Below, piece by piece: positions 37,625 through 60,328 of a stretch of DNA of 64,000 bases. Every line of letters starts with the position of its first letter. Position 1 is the stretch's first letter. The notes under the pieces are model-generated. The model searched no databases, had not been told where the DNA came from, and saw only the letters and a list, made by a program, of their open reading frames with translations. This DNA is from Chondrilla cf. caribensis (lineage: Eukaryota; Porifera; Demospongiae; Chondrillida; Chondrillidae): positions 1,092,611 through 1,156,610 of the forward strand of contig OZ026564.1 in NCBI GenBank assembly GCA_964020155.1. Reading direction: 5' to 3'. The position numbers and the translations under genes were made by a program.

Positions 37625-37691
<67 letters not shown>
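37625..37691. repeat. (CA)n microsatellite
   Basis: Pure CA tract in the 3' flank of unit 6, at the same position as in unit 4. Confidence 0.95.
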
Positions 37692-37692
<1 letters not shown>

Positions 37693-38526
37693 CATGTTTA
37701 CATAAGAGTAACACGGTTTACAGATACCAGAGCAGGTGTGTAGTGAATAAAGGGTAGTTTGGCAATGTTGTTACTCCTGTGCGAACATGTTGTAGATTGC
37801 TCACAACATGTAGAAGACATTAATAACACTGAAATATCAACTGATGCATGCACACATGTATCAACTATCAATGTATTGAGGCTCCACATGATTACAATTA
37901 CTCAATGTAAGCAGGTTAACTAACTTCCTCATAACTTCCACAAGGTAGGGGAGTCTGATTGAGGTTGTTGGTTGATTGAGGTTGAGGTTGAGCATGTTCT
38001 TTATTGTAAGGGGCTTAATATTAAAATTCTTGGGCAGAATTGCAATTGTTGGTTAGAGTGGCTTGCACCAAATTATCCAATCTCCAGGAATGGGGCACAA
38101 TCGTGAGATAAAATTACTAGTCTAAGATGGCAATAATGAATTCTGCCTTTCTGTGGTTATAGCATAGTGTACAAGTGTAAGTATATTATGCATATCAACA
38201 TATTTTAGAATTATTACAGTATATAAAGCTTGGGATCCACAGCAAACTGAATATAATAACATTGAAGTATAAATGCGAGTGAATTATGCAATTAAATACG
38301 TGTGCCAAAGAGGTGTCCCAAGGGGCAAGACTCAAGAGGGGTGATCTCAAATCTAGGAGGAGACTGGGGGAGTGTGAAGTATCCCAAGGTGGAGAGGACC
38401 TGGCCTAAAAGAGAAGGGGTCTGTACGTAGTGATTCAAGTTAGGGAGAGGGGTGGTCTGAAATGTTCAAAGGGGGAAGGGGAAGTCAGAAATACGCGGAA
38501 TTCTTCGTAACATCATGATCATTTAC

Positions 38527-38590
38527 CTTTAAATTCGTAGTCGTTGTGTCTAGAGTCTACTGAACCAGTGATCGCGACCTCTTCCGCCAT
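38527..38590 (-). pseudogene. Orphan Rab11-like exon 1
   Basis: 64-nt exon starting MAEEV and ending DYEFK plus one base, donor GTAAAT. As at 29.8 kb, no P-loop exon follows; the two loci are duplicates of one decayed block. Confidence 0.65.
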
Positions 38591-38747
38591 GGATGTCTAG
38601 ATAATCACCGATCGAGTTACTGCTTCGTTAGGCAAGCCTTAGTCTCGCTTGACCAGACCCTTCCCTCCATTTTGACCGACGACGGCAACTACCTACCCTT
38701 TGTATGAACCATTTCCCCTAAAAGGAACTCTGAAAATACGGTATATT

Positions 38748-38883
38748 CTTTCTATTTTGCGGACCGTCCGCACGAACGGCGGACGCATACAAAAGATAGG
38801 GACGGCAATTAGCACCCGTTTAACTCTATACTGCGGACGTCACAAGATATGAATACGTACATATACGTCCACAAAATAGAAAG
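38748..38883. mobile_element. Terminal-inverted-repeat element, copy 2
   Basis: Same ends and internal sequence as 29994-30130 with a few substitutions. Confidence 0.75.
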
Positions 38884-38889
38884 CACCTG

Positions 38890-40230
38890 AAAAATACGTA
38901 TCATTGTGATTGTGACATTGTGCATTCAAAACCATAAAGTGAATGTATTTGATGTGTGTCATCAAATCGCTTTGTTTGCTGTACACAGCACATGGTTAAG
39001 GTGTACTAGTGTGTGCATTTGTGTCATGATCACTGTGTTAGAATTTGTGCATGTATGTACAGGTACGTATGGTGTGAATGTTGGTATGTACAGTACATGT
39101 GTGTATGAATGTACTGTAATCATTAATCATTATATTGAATGATTGATATTACCCAAAAAAGTGTGCATGTACATGTCTGCATGTACATGCATACATGTCT
39201 TGTGCTTTGTATTATACATTCTTTTGATGCAAGTGAATATATAATATTATCATTGTATATACTACATGGGTGTATTTCAAATTTAAAGACACTGCCACAT
39301 CAATAATGATATTTATATGTATACTTTTTGAAATTGATAACGCATCCTTAACCAATCGATGTAATATCGAGTGGCATGGACACCTTCACATGTGAGAATA
39401 GTTTTCTTCAATTGGCCATAGACCACAATACCTTTTCACATCCCCATGCAATGTAAAAATAAGTTATTATAATACAAGTTATAATTATAATGTTGTCTTT
39501 TATATTAAATTTTACTACAACTCACTAGCTGTTCATGCATATGTATATAGTATCAATATTGCTATTGTATGGACATGTACAAAAGGCATACATTGCCGAT
39601 ATACTGTGACCCACATTAATCTTCAATCCACCCATCTTCCACCCACCCATCATGAAATCAATCTATAACATCACAGACAACATTATACAAAAATAATGGA
39701 CACAATGTGGAGAATAGGAAGTAATTCTAAAGTCCTTTCTACATCTATTTCAGATTCATCTGGAGAAAGAAGAGAACAGACTTCAAAACAAGGAACCAGT
39801 AGAGCTAATTTCACAGATTACATACACATTAGTCTCACATAGCCAGACCCTCACTATGGCTCCTCTGTTATTAAATGGTTGCTAATAAAGTCCCACTTTT
39901 GAAAATTAGAAGTGGGAATGTGCCTGGCTTCGTTAGACTACCCACACAATACAGCATAGTCATGTCATAGTCATAGTCGTGCACAATGGCTGACACTTTC
40001 CATTTACATGTTCAACACACAGAGGAAAAGTGTTGTGAGGTGTGAGCATAACCTACAATCACAAAAACATTGGTTAAGAACAAGATTACACACAGTAGTG
40101 ATGAAGTACAGTGAGGACCTGTGATCCTACATGTACAGTAGGGAATGAAGTTGGAAAAGAATAAAAAGACACAATGCATACATCCAACCAAACACTCACA
40201 ATAAGCATGTTCACAGGAATACACATGATT
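38890..40230. repeat. Duplicated spacer and 3' flank of gene B
   Basis: No gene supported. Order and sequence match 6.1-7.07 and 24.4-25.65 kb, including the acceptor-like tatttcag before 39754. Confidence 0.5.
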
Positions 40231-40298
40231 GACAATATTATAATGTATGGAACAGCTAACATGTACCAACAGGACACACTTGGAGGTTCATTGGAGTA

Positions 40299-43200
40299 TC
40301 AACGTAGACTCCACGTTTCATCTCTTTCAGCTTCATCCCTCAGTTCCTTAGCAACCAGAGGACCCTCAAGTTTTTCCACAGTCTCCAATAGGAATCCCCA
40401 GGTAGGGGAAGCCCCTCTACACTGACCATTTCTCCAGTATGACAGAGCTTGGTTACCACCCATTGCTAAATCCAATCCATAAGCTTTTACCTTGGGAAAT
40501 GGCACACCCAGCCTTATAGCTAAGTCATACCACACTGGAATGTGTTCCAGGATGTGGTGTATGCCCACATCTGATGGACACTTATCTGGAAATGATTGGA
40601 GGAATTATGAACATGTACACAGTATGTATGTTGAGCATGTTACTATCCTCACCATTGAAATCAGTCTGAGAAGCTCCATCCAATGAAGAAATTGTACCAT
40701 TAGTTGAGTCAGATGTGTCAGCTGTAACAAAAAGTAATCATAAGTAAATGTATAATGTACAACTCATACCATATCATGTAGATCATGTACACACACGCAC
40801 GCATGCACGCACACACACACACACAACACACACACACACACACGACATTTTATGTACAAACACGTTCAGCTCACTTTTAGCCATATTCAGTTGTAAAGCC
40901 TTCAGACCTTCATTAACACTACTAGAATGAATCTTGGTAGATGACGGAACAGGAATGGGATAGTTGGTAGGGGACAGCTCTGAAGAAACAATTAACAGGT
41001 TGATGGTAACACTAATGATACATGACATTGTACAGAAATACAGAGATACCATACATTTGTATAGTTATACAGACATAAAATTACATTACCTACAATAAGT
41101 ATGCTAATATCCAAATAACAGCATAAGCATAATATATGTGTAAGTGCATGTGTGTGTGCACATACACGCATGCACTCACACACACACGCACGCACGCACG
41201 CACACGCACGCATGCACACACACACACACACACACACACACACCATTCACAGTAGAGACTTCCTCCAACTTCCAAAATGCAACCCCAGTTTCCCTAACAA
41301 CACGGACCTACATGTGTTCAAGAATGTTCACTTGAATGTGGTACCAGAAACAATCCAAAACGAACAACTCACAATAGCTTCCGAGGGGCCTGGAGGTGAG
41401 AACCACACCTTATGAGAAGGTGACAGTTTTGGGAAGGAACCGCAGTGAAAACAAGTGGCCACACCATCATTCACAGGGGCTGTGTAGGGAACATCGGGCT
41501 GACAGGAGCACGGCAGGACGGGGCGAATTTGAGCGATTTTGTGGAATCTTTCACCAAACACTTTCTGGGTGATGTGATGTAAGTTCTCTTCCAGGCGAGC
41601 ACGAATGGCAGAGCAGTGGCTATGGATTTCCTGAAGAGGATCGGGAAGGGATGACAGAGCAGCAGACTCGTCTATTACAATTTGACATTGAATGTGGCCG
41701 GGCTTCTCTGTCAAGTACACAAAAGTACTTGGTCTGGGGCAGGAGAATTTGACTGATTTACGATTGCTTTCTTGCAAAACTACATTCCATTCGCTGTCAG
41801 CCAGTTCTACGACAAGACGGCAGAACACACTGCGAGGAAGGTCACAGTGAGTGGTGAAGGAATCACGTTTGAACACAAAGGTGATACACAGTGGTCCAAC
41901 ACTGCTGTAGGTGGGGACCTTTGCCTTTCCGTATGGCAGACAGGAAGGGATGAAGTAGGAGGGAGGATCACGTGAAGGAGTTAATCTTGCTGCTATCCCG
42001 ACATGGTGGAGTACCTCCAGGAACCACACGGGATCGACATCAGTGATGACACCCAACTCTGAAAGTAGGCTGTCATAGGGATGAGAGATAATTCCGGTAC
42101 TCTGGAACTGCTTTGTGGCGCCTGATTGTGCTGGGGTAAATTGAACTGCCAAGAGCTTCGAAACCTCTCGGTACAGAGCAGTGGCATCAGTGCAAACATG
42201 GTTTACACCGCCTCTCAGATATTGGGGATCAAGGTCGAAGTACGCGTAGAAGCCGAGCACATGAAGTAGCTTGAGGAGACAGAGGAACTGTTCATCTGCT
42301 TTGCGTTGGTCAATGTAACCATTCTTCAAGCAAAAATGCTTCAGCTCATCTTTCACAAAGAACTTCTTCTCAATGCGTCGAGTGACGAGCTCCAGCAGGA
42401 ACCACATCAGAGGTACATTCACTTTCAGGATGCTGCTCTTGTCAGAAATACACTCACGAAGCTTGTTGAGGTAGGCCAGATCCACTCCCTCTCCTTTGCC
42501 TTCACTGTGGATTGTCATGTGGTTGTCAACGAGGAAAAACCCACTGCTATCAGGACATTGGATGTGACGGAAGTAAGGCTTGCCTTCGAGGCTTTTGATT
42601 CTTTGCTTGACATTGGAAATTATTTGTTCACTTTTGCCTGATGCAAGAACCTTATCTTTGAAGGTGCCAGCAATGATGATGCGAGGCTCTGGACAAGTGC
42701 CCTTGAAGATCTCCAGATCCTTACAAGCAAATTTGTGAGCCATGGTCTGTACACTGCTGAGCGAATGCTGAATGAACTCCCATTGAGTCTCCAGTGGCTG
42801 ATTGCGGGAGAGAGGGAGCTCAACTCCTTCCTGAGGGCGGTAGGTTGATTGGATGGGTTCATCCAAATCTTTGGAGGCATCAAACACCTGAATGTAAGTG
42901 CAGGGAATGGCCAGCAGGAGAGGAAGGATGTCCTGAAAGGCAGGTTGACCTCCTGAATCGATCACGTGAAGAAAGCTTGCCTTGTCCAGTTGAATAGAAC
43001 TCTCTGCAGGCACAATGGAATCCAATACTTCCAAACGAGATGCCTCCAAGCGCTTTGACCCTTCAGACTGCAAGCGACGTTGTGGGATCCGTACATTCTG
43101 GAGTATTGCATCTGCCATCCTCTGGAAAAAGCCTGTTTCCCGATAACCCGATGGAGAGTTACCAATAGCTGTGGGGTACCGCTCACATTCCTGATAGTTC

Positions 43201-43519
43201 TTCTCCACAGCACAGATCTTCACTGATTGGTTCAGGGAACTCTCTGAAACTGGCTTCCAAACGGAACTTCCTTTGTTTGCTGTGTAGTGCTCACCAAACA
43301 CTAATATATCTGGGGTCTCCATAACAGGAGTGCTGATCGCTATTTCTTTTGATTTCCCATGGACTAGAAGGTGGCGCAGGGAGGATTTCCCGGCACCAGA
43401 TGGACCAACAAAAAGAGCCCGGAGGATTTCTACTGATACAGCTCCATGCTTCTTCAGTACTTCCTTATAGTGGGTCTTGAAGAGAGCAGTAGGATCACTG
43501 CCTTCATCTCTGTTCACTT
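40299..43519 (-). CDS. Roc/COR-like GTPase with C-terminal Death domain, gene B (5' end not found)
   Basis: Close paralogue of gene A. Exons (minus strand): 41373-43519, 41244-41307, 40875-40979, 40653-40721 and 40299-40585; all phases agree. The large exon has GPSGAGKSS, DSGGQ and GTFKD boxes followed by the COR-like VPLMWFLLELV and LLKLLHVLGFYAYFD segments; it carries a short insertion (DPL) near its end relative to gene A. The linker exon is unlike that of gene A in sequence but the same in size class and phase. The Death exon (WYDLAIRLGVP, YWRN, TWGFLLETV) lacks one codon of the NTWG block. The intron before it has the standard GTGAGG donor. The first exon starts after a TTTCAG acceptor, so an upstream exon is missing from this model. 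An unspliced reading of the first donor stops at 41328, without the Death domain. Confidence 0.8.
40795..40842. repeat. Interrupted (CA)n in intron of gene B
   Basis: (GU)n in the gene's transcript, about 30 bases after the donor of exon 40875-40979. Confidence 0.85.
41130..41243. repeat. (CA)n / (ACGC)n abutting a 5' splice site of gene B
   Basis: The donor GU of exon 41244-41307 is the first unit of the (GU)n tract, exactly as in gene A. Confidence 0.9.
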
Positions 43520-43876
43520 CTGAAATTGTAAAACATAATGAGCCTAAATATTTTGGTTATTTATAATGGCATTACATACAATATGTCATACAGTGTCTAC
43601 ATGCAGGCTAGCAAGAGTAGACCATACAGACTATTACAGCTTAAAAATACTATACTATATATTTGCATACTGTAATAATAATAGTATATATGTATGCATT
43701 GTAACATAATAATATTATAGTTTTAATAGTATTATAGTATGGCAGTTATGGACAGTGGTTGCTAGTGGTCAAAAACTAGTTTTCTTCAAACACTAGCTTT
43801 AGCAGTTAAATGGAAAAGGGCCCATCTTCAAAGGTCTCTGCAGGTCTCTCCCAAATAATCCGCTGTCTCCTTTATA

Positions 43877-44370
43877 TACCGTAGTGTCCAAAATTTTCAC
43901 GGGATGTAATTTTCGCAAATTGCTTGCATGATTTAGGACTGGTCGCATTTTTATTTTCGCAAATGGCAACGTGCTTATTGGTTTCTGTTTAGCACTTCGA
44001 GGGCACTTATGTGTTATGAATGGCGACGGAACGCAGGGTACTATCATTTTTAGTTGAGACAAGCTTCTGACGTTTTATTTTTCTGACAAAGAACTGCAAG
44101 ATTGCTCGCTTCTGAGCTGTATTCGGGGATATCAGACTATTTGGAGCAGTAGCATTGGAGAGGTTCTTAACTGCCATCAAGAGCTCAGGAACGCTGAAGA
44201 TCCCTTCGCTACAGGTAATAGACAATCGCCCTTTGTTCCCACGTTGCCAGTACTACCAATGTATAAACGGCCGCCATTTTATATATACCCAAGATGATTT
44301 ACGCAAATCTGACCTTCCTCGCGAAATTCACGAAAATTACGTCCTGTGAAAATTTCGGACACTACAGTAT
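43877..44370. mobile_element. ~490-bp terminal-inverted-repeat element
   Basis: Left end ACCGTAGTGTCCAAAATTTT and right end (reverse strand) ACTGTAGTGTCCGAAATTTT pair over at least 40 bp, flanked by TA. The interior has no convincing transposase, so it is probably a non-autonomous TA-targeting element. Confidence 0.7.
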
Positions 44371-45980
44371 GTAGTTGACAAATTACTGCTTACAAATTAT
44401 TATACTATTACAAAATTATACTTTTGCTTAATTTCAATAATAATTGCACCACAACATCATCACGTAGTGTGTATGGTCTTATGAATTATGAAGGTGAACC
44501 TGAGCAAGACCCACATTGTCAGTGTGTATGAAATAGATCTGTATAATAAGTACCATATACGTATTCACTATAAAGATGTGTAATACTTCTAACATTTAGC
44601 CAGGGCTGCCATCTCCTATATTATTATAGTCTAACTGGGATGCATGTCCTGGAACTCCATGTAATTTTGTCAGTTTACTCTTAATTTTTTGCTGCATTCA
44701 CAGAAAGTAATTTAATGTTTTTCCATGAAAGATTTTGTTGTAGAATTTGTTCCTGTGGATTTCACAACATTATTTTTGTATTTGACTATGCATTTGTATC
44801 TCATCTCATTCCCCGTAGATGGATGCAGAATATTATTCCTCTCAATTGTTGTGTACAGTTGGTGTCCAGATTTCCTGATAGATGTGATGACTGTGAACAG
44901 CTGTTCTGATTCTAAGTTTAAAGAATTCAGTTTGTCAATGACTAAAGCCCTCAGGTATAAAGACACTAGCTCCAATATTTTATCAATATTCTGCTAATTC
45001 ATCCAAACATTCTATATTTTCATCTTTATCATCGATCTGGTGCTTGTTTATTCTGATGATGTTAAAGGTCCACTAACACATTTATACAATTTAGCTCAGA
45101 AAGATCAAACTTCATCTACAACCGAACTTGGCATTTAAACTGATTCTAAATACTAGTGATAAGATAGCGCACTTCCAGGAAATCACCCTCACAAGTCAGC
45201 CATTTTTCACGTGACATCACTATGGGTACTCAGCTTTTAATAATACCCATGTCAAGTACGTTTACGTGAGACGGCACAAATGATTTCAGCAAGATACCCA
45301 TCAGATGCATGGCTGAGCCCCTGCACTTCAATTTGAGGGGTTCAAGACCACCCTGGTTATATGTTTCCCATGACCCTGCAAACACTTTTGCATATGGTGT
45401 GCATCGAGATGCAATTTCCAAAAGTACATGCACCTACGAACAAGAACCAATCTTGTTATGAAGAGGGCTATCAATTTTTGAATGTATACAACAATGTAAA
45501 AGTATGAGAAAATTTATTATTATTATAGTACTTCTTGTGCATAAGACACAGGTTTATTGATGATTCAAAAGAACACTGAATCCTGGCAAGGCTGATAAAT
45601 AGAAAATGCATAATAAATGTATATTATACAATCAGAAATAAGAAATGACAGGGGAGTTCTTGAGTTTGAGGGGATCTTGTATAGGTCTTTGTCCGGTCCA
45701 CGCTGAAAAGAGGTTCACCAGTTGCTATTGGTAAGACAGTGTCTTAAATTGTCCTCCTCGTCATCTAAGTTGCAATCGCCTCCTGCCTTTTGGTCATTCT
45801 CCTCAGCTGGTTGCTCAAACTAGTACGATTGTAACCAAAGGATACCTGAATCCTCGATAGAACTCTTATATGTATCTGAGGAGCTTCTGTTTTCATTGTA
45901 TGAAGATGACAAACAATACAGTAATCTTGAAATTGGCTTTTTCGAAATGTCCTCACTTCTTGGCATACTAAAGTATCTTC
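44371..45980. other. Intergenic segment without recognised genes
   Basis: Open frames up to about 90 codons occur on both strands but show no motif, signal peptide or splice pattern that I recognise. Confidence 0.5.
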
Positions 45981-45984
45981 CAAG

Positions 45985-46140
45985 TACAGTGTAAACTTGT
46001 TATTCCACCAAACCATTTTATCCACCATAATTTTTGAGAATGAATTGCTTTTATATACGTATATATATATTTTGTATGCTACACTCGTTAATCCGTCATT
46101 TTCAATACCAATTGTGGAAGATTAACGAGGTTACACTGTA
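45985..46140. mobile_element. 156-bp element with pogo/Tigger-like ends
   Basis: Left end tacagtgtaaacttgttatt and right end (reverse strand) tacagtgtaacctcgttaat are inverted repeats of about 27 bp; a third related segment lies at 46.08 kb. The CAGTGTAAnCTCGTTAAT consensus resembles ends of pogo/Tigger-type DNA transposons. Confidence 0.55.
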
Positions 46141-46408
46141 CCCATAGTAACATCGCGGTCTAGATTCACATTTTCCATTGGAAGACAGGACACACGCACG
46201 CATAATTGGTTTTTTGGCGACTTTGCATGCTCATAACTCCCCCATTGAGACCCAAATTCCCATAAAATGGGTATAACTGGGATTGTCTCATAGAGTACTA
46301 TCCTTTTGTGAAATAAATGAACATAATAATATATACGTACTTATGCATATTTATATAGCTCATAAAAGAATGGAACTTTTGTATATTACGTATTCAATAA
46401 AACTACAC

Positions 46409-56124
<9,716 letters not shown>

Positions 56125-56519
56125 TAGAGATCTCGACTTGGTTAACCTTTACTTCAGAATCTACAAAAACAGGTTTTAAGTACTCTAAATGGTAAAGCTT
56201 TTTACATAGGTATTAGAAAGTAATACTATCTGTAAACTGGGGTAAAATGTTCCTTGACATAGGTACCTTACGTAACAATGGACTACCATAGAGTAATGGG
56301 ACCACGTGCACCTAAGGTTATACTGTCACAGTATGTGGACTGGTCTAAATTAAAACGTTTTATACTCTACTGCACGACTTCATTCAGTCCCAAATGTGGT
56401 TTCAATTGTGAGGTTCTACTGTACTTAAACTGGTCCCATAGAGGGACTCAATTGTGAGGTGCTCAAACTGGTCCCATAGTAGGTCTCAATCATTCTTGCT
56501 AGGGTGAGCATTTGCTACC

Positions 56520-57660
56520 ATGTATCAAGTTTGGGCAGGTAATCAGAAAGTGAACTTCATCTTTGATCCCATTGTAATTGCATGCAATGTGTGCCTTTTC
56601 TCCAATACAGAGGAGTTGGGGAAACTGAGTGATATGAACCATATTTTATTGATAGGTTGTGACTGGATCCGGATACATATTCGAAAATTCGTTGTAAAAT
56701 GTCTTCTCATTGTGGATCAAGTTTTGGATAGCAACTGAATGCTATATTAGTATCACTTATCAAGTTTCCCATGTTTTAGTGACATAGCTACGTATCATTA
56801 CGCGTACGGTTCAACAGTTTATCAAGTACAATTATTATGGTTTGCCTATGCTGGTATTCAAGACATGCGTAGTGCAGAACGATTGCTGTGGGAGTTGATA
56901 GATTCTTGTAGGTCTTGTGGATTATTGGAGAGCAAGACCATTCATCAAAGTAAGATTGCATCCTTGTTTGATTCCACCATACACGTGTTGGAGTATTTAT
57001 GATTCCACGACAGTTTTATAGGAATTAAAGAGGTTGGTATAACCTTTAGGTGTTTGAACACATGCTTATAATAAGAACGTGTTCGTTACTAGACTCGCCA
57101 CCACAAACACACTTAACCTTGCCCATTGCTCAAGTGTGAAATTAAAGGTAAATCACAGTGGTTGTGACTGTTATAATTGTGAAATGGGACTTAAATTATC
57201 GTGACAAGTACAATTCGCCACTAAACACTCACCTGCACAGGCCCGTACGGGAACTTGAAAGGTGGGGCAGGTCGATCGACGTTCAGCACTGGATTACCAT
57301 GTATGTACACGATATAATAACTTCTGCATAATTACCCTATGAATATATTTATACACAGCCTAGCTACTTAATATGGCTGACTTTAGTATACGTCGTCGGC
57401 GTGTTCAAGATTTCTTATTCAAAGTGAAACCTTAGCTTTAATAGAGGTTAGGTAAACTATTAACAACCAAGCTTGTAGTAATTAATGGTTTGGGGGAAAA
57501 GTTGGTCGACTTGGGCCGCTGTGGTCGCCTCTATTTCTAAGTAATTACCGAGCGTTAGTCCGGTTAATTGTTTCCGTTCCGTTCAGCGCGAATTTCAAAC
57601 GTGAAGGGAGTCTCGGAGTCTGATCATGAAATCCACGTAAATCTCGGTAACATCACGATC
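56520..57660. other. Intergenic segment without recognised genes
   Basis: Short open frames only; nothing assignable between R2 exon 1 and the orphan exon at 57.67 kb. Confidence 0.45.
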
Positions 57661-57666
57661 ACTCAC

Positions 57667-57736
57667 CTCTAAAAACGTATATAGTCTTGATGTCTTGAAT
57701 CTACTGGATCAGAGATCGCACGACCTATTCTGCCAT
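57667..57736 (-). pseudogene. Broken orphan Rab11-like exon 1
   Basis: Aligns with the 64-nt exon 1 of R1 and the 5.9-kb copy (ATGGCAGAA start, GTGAGT donor) but has TAG as the fourth codon and extra bases (70 nt long) that shift the frame. No matching P-loop exon follows before R2. Confidence 0.6.
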
Positions 57737-58239
57737 GGATGGCCCGATATGATAATCCATCGAGAGCATGCAAAAGAAAGCCCTATTTGGTGAGCTCTAG
57801 TCTTGTGCAGCCAGACCTTCCCTTCATTGTCTTGTACATGCCTTGCCGGCAAATGCACTCTCACACAATAATATATATTCAATGCATGAAAAAGTGGAAG
57901 ATAACACAATATTATATTATTGTACTGCATGGGTGTATATCAAAAACACCACCACGACAATAAATACGTATTATTTAATTTAGATATTGCATATTTTGCC
58001 AAAATACAAGTGACTGTGTAAATGTGCTCTCTTCAATCAGTCATCACTACTGGCAATTTTCCTAAGTTAAATTGAAATAAAAGGTCAAAACGATCAAAGG
58101 TCATGCAAAGGTGATAATTGCTACTTACATCATTTGAACAACAATAATCAGAGCCAACATCACCCATTTACCCAGTGTAAACCATGCAATTGAGCTACTT
58201 CGAAGTATCCCTAGGGTAATGTCCATTAATTGTTTTCTT

Positions 58240-58482
58240 CTAGCAGCAAGAGACTTTAACCTCTGCAGGTTGTCTTCTCTGACCAACTTTTGAAATCTTA
58301 AGAACATCTCTTTTATTGTAAATTTCTGGATTCCAAATAAAATTACATACAATACTAGATTGTTCTCTAAACAAATTGTACTACAAATTCAATGCTCAAA
58401 GTATTACATGGAAAGCTTGGTTCATAACAATATCCTCTCATTGTTATAACACGCACTCATACACACGCACGCACGCATGCAC

Positions 58483-58526
<44 letters not shown>

Positions 58527-58538
58527 GCACATACACAC

Positions 58539-58599
<61 letters not shown>

Positions 58600-58600
58600 T

Positions 58601-58676
<76 letters not shown>

Positions 58677-60070
58677 CTTTTAAAATGTTTGTGAAGGCAA
58701 CGTCAACATCTATAGACTCCTTGGCAGATGTTTCATAGAAGGACATTGCATAATCATTAGCAAAGGCTAAAGCTTCTTTCTTGCTTACCATCCTGGCGTG
58801 TTCACAGTCACACTTGTTCCCAACAAGCATGATAACAACATTGGGATCAGCATAGCTCTTCAGTTCAGCCATCCAGTATTGTAAATGATCGAAAGACTTC
58901 TTGTTTTCAATTGAATAGACCAGCAAAACTCCATGAACATGACGGTAGAATCTATGCACGTAGAAAAGAGTACATTATATCTTAAGATTGATAAGGATAC
59001 AGTAGGGACGTACAGCGTATTGAGATGGTGGTAGGCAAGTATGATGGTGGAGGTACAGCATATTGTGATGGTGAAGGTATGTGTTATGGTGGAAGGTACG
59101 GTGTGTGATGGTGGAAGGTATGGTGTGTGATGGTGGAAGGTACAGTGTGTGACGGTGGAAGGTACGGTGTGTGTGATGGTGGAAGGTACAGTGTGTGGTG
59201 GTGGAAAGTACGGTGTGTGGTGGTGGAAGGTACGGTGTGTGGTGGTGGAAAGTACGGTGTGTGGTGGTGGAAGGTATGGTGTGTGATGGTGGAAGGTGCG
59301 GTGTGTGATGGTGGAAGGTACGGTGTGTAATGGTGGAAAGTACGGTGTGTGGTGGTGGAAGGTACTAAATACTGTAATGGTGCAAAGAGAAACAGTGGTG
59401 GAGAAAACTGCAATGTGCACAGCTGTGGGGTACACAGGAAATGATACTGAAACACAGACACTATACGTAAAGCTTGAATAAAAGTTAACATAGGACTCAA
59501 TAACAACTAAACGTATTGAGACAGAAGAACACTGTAACATGTAAAGTGAACTTGAAATCAGCACAATACACTCCTATACATGAGACCCAATGATGGATGC
59601 TGCAATTTCAATGTTTGTCAATGGGTGATGATATTCAGAGAGCTGTGCCACACAAGCAAACAAAGAACCTTAGGAAAGTGGTTCAACATACTAAGCATGA
59701 AGGCTAAGGAGATCACTTGGAGTTTGTGCTCAATGGATTCCACTGCACATCACATCATGGTATACTCTAGCATTCGAAGTACACTAAAAAAATACTTCTG
59801 CATGTATCTGAATATTACTGTACATATGCATACTCACCCTTGTGTTATAGATCTGAACTTCTCCTGACCAGCTACAATGGATAAGAGCACATTAACTAGA
59901 AAAGACTACTGCTTGTAATTATAAATTATCAATAAATCAGAAATAAATGTCTACTAGTCTTGGACTAATAACAATAATCACACTGAGAGACGCTGTATAT
60001 AATCTGCTGAACCTATGCTCGGGCTATTTTACTGTTACTGAATAAATATGTACAACACACATACACACAG

Positions 60071-60105
<35 letters not shown>

Positions 60106-60293
60106 CATGCACACACAGACACATGCACTCACGTACGTACAGAGCCTGACACACACACACACACACACACATACACACACATATACATGCATACCCACAT
60201 ACCCACAACACACACGCATGCATACACACACATGACACCCACACACACACACACAGACACATGCATGCACAAAACACACACACACATGTGCAC

Positions 60294-60328
<35 letters not shown>

